Shown: one piece after another, positions 47,775 to 59,712 of the stretch
Layout: every line of letters begins with the position of its first letter
Numbering within the stretch: position 1 is the first letter of the stretch
Assembly: GCF_030272615.1 (NCBI RefSeq)
Contig: NC_081409.1
Span: 206,195,190-206,259,189, forward strand
DNA: 64,000 nt
From: Cryptomeria japonica
Lineage: Eukaryota > Streptophyta > Pinopsida > Cupressales > Cupressaceae
Direction: 5' to 3'
Notes under the pieces: generated by a model
The model's database searches: none
Seen by the model: only the letters and a program-made list of their open reading frames with translations
Told to the model about the DNA's origin: nothing
Made by a program: the position numbers and the translations under genes

Positions 47775-50432
47775 ATGGCATCTTTGACGAATATTCTGCT
47801 CAAGGGAAGTCAGAAATCTAATGGTAAAAATTATGATACCTGGAAACAACAGATGCTAACAATTTTTAAGTATCGCATTATTGATCAGTTGGTTCTTGGA
47901 AAGGCCACCCATCCCACTACAGCCTGTCCTGATCAAACAAAGTTTGATGAACAAAATCGTAAAGTAGTCATGCTCATCAAGCTCTTAGTGACCGACGATA
48001 AGCTTCCTCAGATACCTTTCAGCAAAACAGTTGTCGAGATATGGGAGCATCTCAAGATGCTATATGAGATGTCTGATAAGAGTAGATGGTGCAGGAGCAC
48101 CTAGGTGGCCATGTGCTCCTATTTTGCTCCTATTTGGCCATCATGAGTTATTTTGAGTTTCAATGTTATGTAAAGATGAAATAAGGTCATGAATGACCAT
48201 TCTCATGTAATAAGGTCCTTGAAGACCAATTTCTAATGTCTAAGTTCAAGATGTGGTCCTACTTGTCTCATATTGTTAAAATTGTCCTTATAGGGTTGAA
48301 GTGTCTCCAAGGCATCAAATGGGGTATTTTATCATGTATGAAGGCTATTTGAGCCTAATTGGATGCATTAATGATGCTTAGAAGTCATATAGGTTTCATT
48401 TTGGGTTTATAGTCAAGTTGCACAAAAAATTGCCAAAATTGACAATGTTGTCAATGCAAAATTTGTTGTAAAAAAGTGCATTAGGAAGTGGTTTGTTCGT
48501 AGTTGGTGTTCAAAGGGTGGTTATGAACATTGGAGGGCTGGAAAAGCCTTTAAATATCTTCATTTCCACGACCAAGGGCTGGTTGGAACATGTCTTTGAG
48601 GCATAAGCAATAAAATTTCAAAGTTTACCCTGCATTTTCCTTGTTTTCTGGGCATAGCAGTCTGCTATTTTGTATTTTTCTCTATGAAATCGTACTCTCC
48701 AGCATTGTTCATTGATTGGATGTGAAAGGGCGTGAATCCCCTCCATTTTGCCATTGGTTTCATTTAATTTAGTTCTGGTTTGAAAAAGTTATCATAATTT
48801 TGGTGAAAACTGCCATAACCCTGCCTAGGGTTTACAGCGGGTATAAATAAAATGTAAAACCTCACTTTCCACCCTTGCAAAAGCCCACAAATGGGTGGAA
48901 AGTTGTATTTTATTGTGTTCTTTCATTTTATAATGGTTGCACGGCCCCAAGATGATTTTAACATGTGCTGAGGATGACACAAAGTCTAATTTTGTGTCTC
49001 AGACCGAAAAAGACAGCAAGTTGGTGATGTGTGGGTTGATATAAGTACAATATTGGGCTCCCAAAGGTTGGGTGAAGGCTTGAAGAGGTGTGGGGGGTTA
49101 GTGCAGACCCTAATCAAGTATTTGTGGACCTTGATTGGTCAACGTACTCACCGTTTTAATGACTGTCCTAAACTGGGTATGTTGTTGTCCTAAAAGATTA
49201 ATGGTCTGAGATCTTATGAAAAAGATGCAAAGAGTGGATTTGATGAGTGGGAAACAATTAGGAAAGGTGTGTCGAGACTCTTCATGACCCTTGAAGGTGA
49301 TAGAAAGTCCTAGTGAGAGGAGAGGACCCCATTTGTTATGACTGCCCTAAGTATTTGTAACTGTTATAGGAAGACAGCGTTGTTACTGTAGCATTCTTTG
49401 GCCTTTAGGGTGGATGGGAGGGTGAAGAGCAGTGGTTTATCCATGTTGAGGACTCTCCATAGAGATGTCATGTAGACCCTTGGGTTGGTGAATACTTATG
49501 TATCAATGGGAGTTGTGTCTATGGACGGTTTGGAGTCCTAATAGAAGATAGGCTTGTGTGAGTGGGGTTTTGAGGGTTTGGTGTGACCTAGGGGTTGGAG
49601 AGCCTCAAGTTGGCCTTGGGCAAGTTGAGTAAGCCTAAACTAATGTGTATCGATGGTTGGATGAGGGTTAAGAAGCATGAGTGCACTTTTGGGGTATTGA
49701 AAACTTATGAGCACCTATCGACCTTGTGAGGGCTCTTGAAGGTTTATGAAGAGTAATCACCATTTTGAGTAGGTGAGTTGGGAGAAAGATCTCCCTTAGT
49801 TTGTGTGTTTGTTGGATGCTTTGCATCAGAGCCTTCTTTTTGAAAAATATACTCTTCTCTATTATCATGGATGAGCACACATCTCTTTAGGCGCATCTCA
49901 ATCAGATCAACATCCGTGACCAGTTAGAGGCCATCGGTCGGACTATGGAGGAGGACATGGTCCTGATCACTCTGAAGAGCTTACCAAAGTCCTACGAGCA
50001 TTTTGTCGAAACTCTCAACATCACCTCAACCAGTGTTGATCTGAAGTTTGCTGACCTCTGCACGAAACTTTTGCAGAAGGACTGATGGAAGCAACAGTTC
50101 GACGGCATTACCAGCTCATCCTCTACAAAACAGGCATTTGCTGCCAAATCATTTCAAAAGGATAAAGGCAAATCTCAGTCTTTTCAGTCTTCTCAGCAGA
50201 AACCCTCTGCTCCGTCATCAAAAGGCTCGAAGAAAAAGAGTGCTTAGTGCAATTACTGCCATAAGTATGGTCATATGAAAGTTGAGTGTCGTAAACGCTT
50301 AGTTGCACAAGCTAGGCAAAGTGGTTCACAGCCGAAGGCAAATGTAGCAGAGCACACTGAGCAGAGCACATCTACCTTTTATGCCTTCATGGCTAAAAGA
50401 CCTGCAGACCATGTCAAATCTTCTACCAAGTA
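47775..50432 (+). pseudogene. Copia gag, interrupted by a solo LTR
   Basis: The ATG at 47775 (MASLTNILLKGSQKSNGKNY, DTWKQQM...) starts a UBN2-type Copia gag that runs to EMSDKSR at 48086. The frame then resumes at 49826 with AFFLKN and continues INIRDQLEAIGRTMEEDMVL to a zinc knuckle CNYCHKYGHMKVEC at about 50249. Stops at 49889, 50083 and 50246 and a frame break near 50083 disrupt it. Gag forms the particle that packages element RNA. The junctions at the solo LTR are clean. Confidence 0.85.
48087..49825. mobile_element. Solo LTR inserted in the Copia gag
   Basis: Starts TGGTGCAGGAGCACC, ends GGATGCTTTGCA, and sits between GTAGA (48082-48086) and TCAGA (49826-49830), a 5-bp duplication with two differences. 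Removing it rejoins the gag codons for DKSR/AFFLKN. It contains a TATAAATAAAATG box near 48843. No coding region. Orientation uncertain. Confidence 0.65.
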
Positions 50433-51500
50433 AATTGATTCAAGTGCCTCTCGCCACTTCACTCATCGCCGGGATTGGTTCACTGATTTGCAGCCTTACT
50501 TAGATTCAATCATTTTTGGAGGTGGGGAAGAGTACACAGTTGTTGAAAAGGGCAATGTGCAAATTCAATCTGGAGGGAGGAAATTAATTTTCCTTGATGT
50601 GTACTATGTTTCAAGAATGGAACTCAACCTCCTCTCAGTCAGTCAAATTCTGAGACATTCTCCTCGACTCGATGTGACTGAATATCATTGATCAGGAGAC
50701 TCAGACAACTGTTGTTGTGGGTCTTGAGGATCATGGTCTTTTCAGACTAGTTGACTCAGGTGATTCTCAGGAGCTTGCCATGGCAATCAAGCGCTCCTCT
50801 ATTAGTATACACTGGCATCAACGGTATGGGCACTTAAATGTGCACTGTCTTTCTCACCTTGTTCAGGAAGATCTTGTCATCAGATTGCCAGAGATCCAAA
50901 CCAAAAACCTCGGAGTTTGCGGAGCATGACAGGCTAGGAAACAGCATCGGACTCCCTTTTCAGATGGCGACTCCTGGAGAGCTTCTAAGGTACTTCAACT
51001 AGTCCATGCTGATATTTGTGGACCTATGGCTACTACTTATGTTACTGGGTCCAAGTATTTTCTACTTTTTGTTGATGATTTTAGTAGAAAAATGTGGGTG
51101 TATTTTCTTCATCAGAAATCAGAAGTGTTTGTTGTGTTTCAAAAGTTCAAAGCATTCGTAGAAAAAGAGTTTGGTAATCATATTATTACTCTTCGGTCTG
51201 ATAATGGGGGAGAGTTTTGTTCTTCTCCTTTCTCCCATTTCTGTGAACATGGCATCAAGTGCCAACTCACTACACCATACACCCCTCAGCAAAAAGGTGT
51301 CGTGGAGCAGAGAAACCACACGATTCCCGAAATGGCCTAGTCTATGCTTGAACACAAGAGTGTTCCGAAGAAGTTTTGGGTTGAAGCAATTAACACTGCA
51401 GTCAATCTTTTGAATCGGTCTCCTACTGTTGCTGTGAAGAAGAAGACTCTAGAAGAGGCATGATCAGGTCGCAATCCCAAAATCAGTCACCTGAAGGTTT
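50433..51500 (+). pseudogene. Copia protease and integrase
   Basis: Protease: IDSSASRHF at about 50435 replaces the usual DSGA (Gly to Ser), followed by LDVYYVSRMELNLLSVSQ. The integrase zinc-binding HWHQRYGHLN near 50812, with CGA then a stop, fits HHCC. The catalytic core has VHADICGP (51000), LRSDNGGEF (51190) and QQKGVVEQRN (51287), giving the D, D and E residues. Several stops interrupt the frame. Confidence 0.85.
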
Positions 51501-52845
51501 TTGGCTCCACTGCTTTTGTTTGGATCCCTGATGCTAAGCACACCAAGTTGGATGCCAAGAGCCAGAAACTCATGCTCACCGGCTATAGTGATAATCACAA
51601 GGCCTACTGACTGATTGACATCGAGACAGATTGTCTCATCTTCAGTCGTGATGTGGTTTTTGATGAGGGTCGAGGGCCATTTCAGCTCTCCTCCAATTGT
51701 GGATTCCGAGGATCAGCCTTTGAAGGCTTTAGACTTGGGTGTCCATCTTCCATTCGGTCCACCTAATGGGAAAGCTCTAGCTGTTCCAACTCCTACACCT
51801 ACACCAATTCCTTCTCCTGCAGGATCACCTAAACACACAACTACACCACCTGACTTTCCTCGGGATTCATCTGATCTTCTATTAGATGAATTTGATCTCG
51901 TTGCACCTCTTGCCTCTGATGTTGGCACTTCTACTCTCCGGCCTAAGTGGTGGGCTAAGACACTTGCTGATCTTCATGATGATGAGCTCCTCGAGGGTAG
52001 AACTGCTCGGAAGAAGAGCAAGCAGCTTGATTATGCAATTTTGCTCTCATGGCCAACATTCACAATGTGTATGAACCACAAACATACACAGAGGCAAGAG
52101 GGATACCTGAGTGGGAACAAGCTATGGCAACTGAGCACCAGAGCTTGCTGAAAAATAACACTTGGGTTCTATCCGATCTTCCTCCAAGGAAGAAACCCAT
52201 TGGATGCAAATGGGTCTATAAGGTAAAATACAAGGCTGATGGTACTTTAGATAAGTACAAGGCTCGTCTTGTTGCCAAAGGCTTCTCTTAACGTGAAGGC
52301 ATTGATTACGAGGGAACTTTTGCTCCAACTGCAAAGATGAGCACCATCAAATTAGTCCTAGCCATGGCAGCTCAATGTGGTTGAAAGGTCCATCAAATGG
52401 ACGTCAAGAGTGCCTTCCTGAATGGTGAGTTACAGGTAGAAGTCTACATGACGCAACCTCTTGCTTTCAAGGTTGCCAGAAAAGAACACCAGGTGCTCAA
52501 ATTGGTAAAAGCACTCTATGGCCTAAAATAGGCTCCTCGAGCATGGTACATGAAAATTGATAAGTACCTCATAGATTAGGGTTTCCAGGGGAGTCCTTCC
52601 GACTCAAATCTGTATGTCAAGACTACTGGCAGTGATATCATCATTTTGGTTATATATGTTGATGATTTGATCATCACAGGCAGTTCGGCATCCTTGATTT
52701 AGGGAATCGAGCAGAGCTTATGTCAGTCCTTTGAAATGACCGACCTTGGGCTTCTGCACTACTGATAAGGTGTTGAGATTTGGCAACAGCCTCATGGCAT
52801 CTTCATCTCTCAGTACAAATATGCTAGGGCTCTAGTAGACAAGTT
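51501..52845 (+). pseudogene. Copia reverse transcriptase
   Basis: The integrase tail and a Pro-rich linker (51615-51930) lead to RT: WEQAMATEHQSLLKNNTW (52105), KPIGCKWVYKVKY, KARLVAKGFS then a stop, TFAPTAKMSTIKLVLA, QMDVKSAFLNGEL (52400) and ILVIYVDDLIITG (52646), the YVDD catalytic box. Many in-frame stops. Confidence 0.88.
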
Positions 52846-53613
52846 TTGAATGTAGGATTGCAAACCTGCCTCTACACCTATGGAGAAAGGCCTTCGTTGT
52901 CATCCAAATCCAGTTCTCAAGTTGAGAATGAATCCGATTTCAAGCAACTAGTGGGCAGTTTAATATATCTCACCTCCACTAGACCTGTATTGAGCTATGC
53001 AATGAGTTACATATCCCGCTTCATGACAACTCCTACATCAAAACATTGGGTTGCAGCGAGGCAGATCCTGCGCTATGTCAAGGGCACTTCTGACTTTGGT
53101 ATCCTCTATGGACAGACAAAAGATCCCAGATTCATCAGTTACACAGATTCGGACTGGGCAAGCTCTATTGATGACAGAAAGTCTACATCCATATATGTCT
53201 TCAGTTTGGGCACAGGTGCTATCACTTGGACCAGTAAGAAGCAACAAGTCATAGCTCTTTCCTTGACTGAAGCTGAATATCGAGGAACAGTCAAAGCAGC
53301 TTGTGAGGTAGTTTGTCTACGAAGGATACTTTCTGACCTTTAGCTATCTCAAGCAAGTCCTACACCCATCTTCTGTGACAATCAAGGGGTACTGAAACTC
53401 GCAAAAAATTCAGTCTTCCATGAGCGGACCAAGCATGTTGAGCTTCATTGTCACTTCATCTGCAAGTTGGTTAGAGATGGATCCGTGGATTTGCAGTATG
53501 TTCCTATAGAGGACCAGACTGCAGATATCCTCACTAAGTCCCTACTTCCGGATAAGTTTGCTAAATTCAGGGGGCTACTTGGTGTAGTAGACAGACTAAT
53601 CATTAAGGGAGGG
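52846..53613 (+). pseudogene. Copia RNase H and polypurine tract
   Basis: LVGSLIYLTSTRPVLSYAM, SYTDSDWASSIDDRKSTS (catalytic Asp), SLTEAEYRG (catalytic Glu), IFCDNQGVLKLAKN and FHERTKHVEL are the standard Copia RNase H landmarks in order. One TAG at 53341 follows SDL. The last bases before the LTR, AAGGGAGGG (53605-53613), are the polypurine tract. Confidence 0.88.
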
Positions 53614-53802
53614 TATTAGAATATCCTTATTTCTATTATTTAATGGTTAATTATGTACAATATTGTAAATATTAGGAGTTTCCTTTCTTGCTTCAATTAT
53701 TGGTTGTATCTAAATAGAAGCATCGATATTTGTAATTCTATTTAATGATCTTTTCAATCATTAGTAAATATAACATAATTTACCAAATACTTCAATGTAT
53801 TA
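53614..53802 (+). repeat. 3' LTR of the Copia element
   Basis: 189 bp, the same length as the 5' LTR. Starts TATTAGAATATCC and ends CAATGTATTA. Differences to the 5' copy are mostly C/T and G/A. Confidence 0.9.
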
Positions 53803-53807
53803 GACCG

Positions 53808-55007
53808 GGCAACCATGGCTCCTTATAGGTGAAGCACAGCTTCTAACGCGACTCATTCTTGATCTCAAAATCCAGCTTCTTATCATCTTCCTTACTTGGC
53901 TTGGGCGAGACTTTGGACTCCTCTTGAAGTACCTTCTTGTGCTTGGCACTGGTGTGCTCATGATTGTGTTTTCCCTTGGAGGTAAAGCTATTATTAGTCA
54001 TGAATCCTCCAAATTAAAGTCTCTTGTGATGGCCTCTTGTAGTGTGATGGGATTGAAGGCCTTAAGTAATCCTTTTAGGGGTTCAGCTGATCCCTCCATG
54101 AAGAGCACCATGAGTCTCTTTTCTGTCACATCAGGCACCATGGTTTACAACAAGCTTTTGAAACTCTGCTACATAATCCTCCACCTAATCCTCTTGTTTC
54201 AGCTTTGCTAAATCCCTGAAATGGATTTCTGGGTCCATCATATCAAATCTTTTAATTAATATTTGACTGAAATCTTCCGGAGTAGTGATAGAGTCATGCC
54301 CTTGGGTTACCATACTGTGATACCACCATTCATGAGCTACTCCCTCCAAATGCAAAGTGGAGAATTTAATAGTTTCCTCTTGGAGCATTGGATTCAAGGA
54401 GAAATATGTATCAAGTTTTTGTAACCACGATTTGGCTGATGTACTGCTTGTCACATCGAAATTGGGGATTGTGATCTTTCCCAAACGATGTTGGATATCC
54501 TTTTCTTTCATCATACCCCTTCCTCCTATGCCCTTCTTTTTCTTTCAACCCACAATATTCAGTGAAAGTCTTGACATTTTTTACTGCTTCATTCAAGGCA
54601 TTGTATTCAACATGAAGTCAGTCCATTTCATTAGTTTGATCAGGATGACCTTCACCCACATCCTCCTTTGACAAGAACTTGGCCCTGAATGACTTGGTAT
54701 TTACTGATGCTCTTTCACCTTATGCAGTAAATTTTCCCCCATTAGAGATGCTATCTTCACCCGTCATTTGCAAGCTTATTAGAATTCTCATGCTGATTGA
54801 GACCTCTCAGAAAGTGAACCATTTCTCTCATTGTTTCTGAAATGTTAATATGGAATTCTTCCGACCTCTTAGAGCAAGCTTATTAGAATTCTCATGCTGA
54901 TTGAGACCTCTCAGAAAGTGAACCATTTCTCTCATTGTTTCTGAAATGTTAATATGGAATTCTTCCGAACTCTTAGGGGCCTCTGCACTATCTTCTTTGT
55001 CCCCCAT
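53808..55007 (-). pseudogene. Gypsy gag, interrupted downstream by the Copia insertion
   Basis: Minus strand. Probable start MGDKEDSAEAPKSSEEF at 55007, in a good CCATGG context. The region 54870-54771 repeats (104-bp duplication, which shifts the frame). 54514-54185 encodes the capsid-type gag domain: IPNFDVTSSTSAKSWLQKLD, FSTLHLEGVAHEWWY, PEDFSQILIKRFDMMDPE. Further on, the zinc-knuckle start KLCFTYKEPWLPG reaches the insertion site, and its GHRC part lies beyond the Copia element near 46640. Several stops present. Confidence 0.8.
54771..54978. repeat. 104-bp tandem duplication inside gag
   Basis: CAAGCTTATTAGAATTCTCA ... is present at 54771-54874 and again at 54875-54978 with about two visible differences. 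As 104 is not a multiple of three, it breaks the gag frame. Confidence 0.95.
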
Positions 55008-55041
55008 GGAGGATCCCTTCTTCTCTTGCTACTGATATCAG

Positions 55042-56510
55042 TGTTCCCTTTCACTCATTCACCTTCCCCAGGCTGGCAGGATCAGATGCTTCGATACACT
55101 GAAATGACCCTTACAAGATCTCCCTCAACTTTAACAACTTTCAGTATTGGTAATTGTAAAGTATCATACCACTACTAGGTTTGTTAATCAATCTTATTGT
55201 TGTCAATGCTAAGTTTCAATTTGCAAATTAAATGCACAAATGAATAACCAAAAATAAGTTCTATCAATATGCCACAAGTTTCAGATTTGCCACTCGTAAT
55301 AATTAGTTCAGCTAATTACACAGTTTTATCAAAGATAGAGAGCACAGTAATCAACTTGGACCTGAATCAATTTGCATAGCAGCAATAAGAGATCGATCTT
55401 ACAATGAGTGCTGATATGAATCAATGTAGCTTGCATTGGAAGTCGCAAAGCACAATTGATTACCACCCAATCTGCCCAAAACAAATACAAGCTCTCACAG
55501 CTCCTAGTTCTACTCGCAGATGTAATTGAATACCAGCCACGACACACCAACAGAAGAGTTGTATCACAAGGCATAGATTCTCAGCAATTTGAAGATTATC
55601 GCCTTCTATAAAGTATAAACCATGCATCGATATGAACCTGTCTATAAATTTGAATCCTCCCAATCCTGAATAATATGACAGTTCTGTAGCAAACGCATGA
55701 CAACCATAAATCTCTTATACCTCTGCATATAGTTCAGCAAGGCTTATTGTATCACTCCTGGGCATGTATCAGTGAGAAAGATTATTTCATGGTAGGCCAA
55801 AAAAGAATTTCTTTGATATATCGGCCTTACTCGAGTCGATTTCTCCAATCAACTCTGCTAAATATCACCCTTATGCCAAAACATATAATAGAGCCAAATG
55901 ATAAATCGACCCAGACAATTATTAATTCGCAGCCTAAGTATTTCTCTGTCCAACTTCATCAAGCCACAATTTTAAGTAATAATTGCCAAACATTAATCTA
56001 CTAAGCCTTTATAAAATCGATATGTCAATATAGAATACATCAGATGATATTATTGAAAAGGCAGACCAATATTGAAATTGAAATTTGATCAAGCACATAG
56101 ACAACCAACTCTCGATCAAATAAAAAATATCTCTTTATTAAAGATGGAAGAAACTCATCATAAGAAAATATTGAGCATCAATATCTACAAATCTCTTTAT
56201 TTCTGAAACAAACCCAAAACCTTACAAATTTGTCTCCAATGGAGACTTCACAATTTGGCCTAGCTGTAAACTTCATCAAGAATCAACTCCTTTGGAAGAA
56301 GCAAGTTTTTGTCCAGCCCTTCTGTCAAAGTCCTGAAGATTTTCATCTCCAGTATATTAAATCATTTATCAAATCCAAAGCATGCTTTACTTCCTCCATC
56401 CACCCTCCTTATAAAGAAGTCCAAAAAGCATCTAAAATATTAGGCCGACTTGGCGGACTTTAATATTAATCATATTGAAAAAGCTTTATTTAATAAAGTG
56501 ACATTTAATG
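55042..56510 (-). repeat. Right (5') LTR of the Gypsy element, truncated
   Basis: Homologous to the left LTR at 55810-56510 (GCCAAATGATAAATCG; ATGGAGACTTCACAA; AATATTAGGCCGACTTG). The left edge TGTTCCC at 55042 sits next to a decayed primer site TGATATCAGTAGC (minus strand, about 55028-55040). The right end breaks off at AAGTGACATTTAAT, where the other LTR continues for about 130 bp more, leaving out its SINE. Confidence 0.55.
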
Positions 56511-56587
56511 CCCATTCAGGGGCAGTCAAGGGTTGATCCTTCTAGTTGTTGATTGCACCCCAGGTATCGGTCAGCTTCTGCATGAAC
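56511..56587. other. Short segment between two elements
   Basis: 77 bp unlike either neighbour; too short to assign. It marks a rearranged junction. Confidence 0.4.
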
Positions 56588-57024
56588 TGATTTGTATACA
56601 CGCGCTGCTGGTATATGTCTTCGACCTTCTTGTAGAGATACCAGATATGTCGTCATTATTGTATCAAGGAAGGGAGATATTATCTCCCTTTATATCTGCT
56701 GATGGTAACCCTTATCCAAGGGTCAACGCCTTTCAAGGAGACATGTCTTCAAAAGAAGCATTGCATTCCTTCAATGAGGGGTGGCAGACTTTCAACATAA
56801 GTCGACCACAAAACAAACATTAATAATAAGGACCCAATCACATACTGATTCACAATAACAATAAAATATTTATTAATCATGCATATTAAGAAATCGGCTA
56901 AGGTATGACGCATGGCTAAGTATAAATAATCAAACCATAAAATATGTAAGGCCAATAGGCCATTCACATATTTGGTCTTAGTTAGTCGGCCTGCAGGATT
57001 ACTACCGACACTATATCATCAACA
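56588..57024 (-). repeat. 3' LTR (437 bp) of the WDR11-carrying element
   Basis: TGATTTGTATACACGCGCTG to TATCATCAACA on the plus strand. It differs from the other LTR at scattered positions. On the element strand it starts TGTTGATGATATAG. Confidence 0.92.
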
Positions 57025-57039
57025 CTCCCTCTTAGCTAG

Positions 57040-57361
57040 GGAGGAATCCTTCTTAACTTCTACAAGTCACATCACCTCATTGTGATGACTAACACAATGA
57101 CTACACTCGTGTATGAAAGAAGCTTATCACCTCATCGTGATGTTTGACCACAATGGCTACTCCCATATGTGGAACGGAAAGAATAGATATCACCTCACCG
57201 TGATATCAACCATCATGGCTTCTCCCATGAATGGTGAAAGAATAGATATCACCTCACCGTGATATCAACCATCATGGCTTCTCCGATGAATGGTGAAAGA
57301 TTAGATATCAACTCACCGTGATATCAACCATTATGGCATATCCATAGATATCACCTCACGT
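57040..57361. repeat. ~44-60-bp tandem repeats, left part
   Basis: Repeats of GATATCACCTCACCGTGATA followed by TCAACCATCATGGCTTCTCC. They continue after the solo LTR at 58067. Confidence 0.85.
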
Positions 57362-58066
57362 TGTAAAGTTTATTCAATTTCAATTGAAGAACAAGTTATA
57401 TTACTAATAATGCTATGTGATTATTATTTCTAAATTCAATGTCTAATAATTCTGATTTATGATGCAGGCTGAAGGAGAGATCATTTTATCGTTTTCTATG
57501 TCTTCTCCAAATGATTCTTATCGGCCTTTATATGTTTAGGCAATCGATCAATAGATGTCTTGGCCGGTCATGCCTTTTAGGCATGACCGATCAAGGCACC
57601 TATTGATTGGTGCCTCTTCATGCCCGATATCGGTTATTATTTGGCATTTAGCAATTATCATTAATTATGCAGCCCGATAATGAATCGGTGTTTGATAACA
57701 AAGCGGGGTTTAATTTTATGTTTACCCGATACCATTACATTGCGGGTTTTATAACATAACATTATATGCTATCAGGTTAATACCCTGATAACATATTAAT
57801 GTCGATTCATAAAATGAATCACCATTAAGATGCTATCGGGTTTATTAGCCCGATAGCATATAGATCAATGCTTTTCATATATGCAAAGTGTTAACAATTG
57901 CTAATAACAGTGACAATATTTATAATTTGACAATCATCTATTAAAACCCGATTATCACATTCAAATCGGAAAGCATAGCAAAGAAGAATAAACAATAACA
58001 GAATTAAGGAGGTCAATTGCAATGGTTAGAGATGTCTTATCTTGCAGAAGCTATCATGCATTAACA
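57362..58066. mobile_element. Solo LTR, 705 bp, in the tandem repeats
   Basis: TGTAAAGTTTATTC ... CATGCATTAACA with perfect 5-bp duplications CACGT (57357-57361 and 58067-58071). Removal restores the repeat unit TCACGTGACATCC. It contains three short palindromes, for example GGTCATGCCttttaGGCATGACC and ATGCTATCGGGTttattaGCCCGATAGCAT. Orientation uncertain. Confidence 0.85.
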
Positions 58067-58445
58067 CACGTGACATCCACCATTATGGTTTATCCATAGA
58101 TATCACTTCACGTGACATCCACCATTATGGTTTATCCATAGATATCACTTCACGTGACATCCACCATTATGGCTTATCCACGGATATCACCTCACACGAT
58201 ATCGACCATAGAGATCTCCTCAAGTAATATCCACCATTATGGCTTATCCATAGATATCACTTCACATGATATCCACCATTATGGCATATCCATAGATATC
58301 ACCTCATGAGATATCAATCATTATGGCATATCCATAGATATCATTGCACTTGATATCCACCATAATGACATATACAACCATTATTGTGAGATCATCACCT
58401 TACAATAATGGTGAGATGTACAAGTGTTCATCATTGTGAGATAGT
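58067..58445. repeat. ~44-bp tandem repeats, right part
   Basis: At least six units built on CACGTGACATCCACCATTAT and GG(T/C)TTATCCATAGATATCAC, becoming more divergent to the right. Contiguous with 57040-57361 before the solo LTR inserted. Confidence 0.88.
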
Positions 58446-58714
58446 CACCTCACAATGACATTCACCATAGCTCATCCAAAGGATAAACACACAAGTACAA
58501 GAAAATCATCACGGACTCTCTCACGTGATGCTTGTCATGGAGTCACACACATGAGATTCACCATGAACCATATCAAGGGGTGGGAAAAGGGCTTACACCT
58601 TGAGTCTCTCTAAAAGAGAAATGCATTAATCAAGAGTTTACACTTTAAACAACTTTTCTCAAATATAAGAATACATTAGCATGGCATATAACCAAATCAA
58701 TGATGCTGAGACTC
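58446..58714. other. No gene recognised
   Basis: Continues the repeat texture loosely (CACCTCACAATGA), then unique sequence. Nothing coding. Confidence 0.4.
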
Positions 58715-58975
58715 AATCTTAGCTAGGGCTTCATTCTCCACCATACCAAGCTTACCTCAAAAGTATACAAACTTTATTGTGACGAGAGGCTTGGTGAGAA
58801 TATCCGTCGTCTACTCAGCAGTACTAATGTATCTTAATTGAATAGCATTCCTTTCCACCATGTCTCTAACATAGTGATGCTTGATCTCCACATGCTTTGA
58901 CCTTTCATGAAATACAAGGTTGGAGTTTGCATCACTCTTGGTGTATTCCAAGCTCACCAAGTATCCGTCTAATTA
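58715..58975 (-). pseudogene. Copia RNase H C-terminal remnant
   Basis: Minus strand: SDANSNLVFHERSKHVEIKH, HYVRDMVERNAIQLRYI and DILTKPLVT are the closing landmarks of Copia pol (FHERTKHIEI ... ILTKPL). One stop at STAE*TTD. Only the last ~80 residues remain. It is probably left over from the parent element. Confidence 0.8.
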
Positions 58976-59712
58976 GGAATATCATGACCTAGGAGTCAGT
59001 ATAAAGGCCATCTGGCCTACATATATGAGACTCCATCTCATGAATCATAGTCCTCTAACTAATTACTAGAGAAACCATCTTGAAATGGTCCACTCCCTCT
59101 GAACCAATATGACCAAGATCCTCAGATATCAATAGAAGCACATCCACTTAGCTGCTCCCTCTGTCACAGAAGCTTCCCCTACTCACATGGTCCCAATCAT
59201 GGAAGATATCTTTCTTTAGGAGACTCTCATCATCTGGTATGATCCTCATACGATTGGAAGTGTTAGATTCAAGACCACCTTGGACCTACTGTCACAGCTC
59301 GGCAAGGAACTCTTGACACTCCTATCAAGTGCACAACTTTTGTAAGTGCACTCGTGCTCTTAGAAAGATCTGTAGCCATCTTTCTCAAGACAAGCACGGT
59401 GGCAAGTTTCTGATGTCATTGCTATCATAAGCAGATACCAACACTTGGGTTGAGCATCCCGACAAGTTGTATAGGCTTCCCTCTCGAATCATCAATCTCA
59501 TAAGATCGAGCCCTGCACAAATGCCTTGGCAGGATTCCTAATGCATCGTACTTCTTTTCTTGCAAAAAAAAACATTCTGAGGGCCAAGGAAAAGAACAAG
59601 AGCATAACAAGGTAAATAACTCTTATAGTACATATAGGAATACAAATAAGAGGCTGACTACGACAAAAAAAACTCAAGAGATAATAACCAAGATAAATAC
59701 TTATCTCATTAT
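58976..59712 (-). other. Unidentified internal sequence of the element
   Basis: Short frames only. The minus-strand segment 59610-59425 is open for 61 codons but matches nothing I know. Confidence 0.4.

Larger units (their letters stand above)
46666..53802 (+). mobile_element. Ty1/Copia retrotransposon, 7.1 kb, inserted in the Gypsy element
   Basis: Two 189-bp LTRs (46666-46854, 53614-53802) with a primer site at 46855, flanked by GACCA (46661-46665) and GACCG (53803-53807), a 5-bp duplication with one change. Internal order: gag, protease, integrase, RT, RNase H, the Copia order. Full-length structurally, but with many stops (TAG/TAA where CAG/CAA or TGG is expected) and an internal solo LTR at 48087-49825. 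The LTRs differ at about 16-17 of 189 positions by my count, so it is not recent. Confidence 0.93.
42891..56510 (-). mobile_element. Minus-strand Gypsy element lacking RT-RH-IN, heavily nested
   Basis: Gag (55007-53808) and protease (46640-45884) are on the minus strand, with the Copia element 46666-53802 between them. The conserved end AATTGCTTGAGGACAAGC (minus strand, about 45212-45240) precedes the LTR start at 45201. The LTR copies are at 42891-45201 and 55042-56510. No Gypsy RT, RNase H or integrase is seen between protease and the 3' LTR (about 45200-45880), so it is deleted or non-autonomous. Several further insertions (SINE-like, solo LTR) lie within it. Exact outer limits are uncertain because both LTRs are rearranged. 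Confidence 0.7.
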
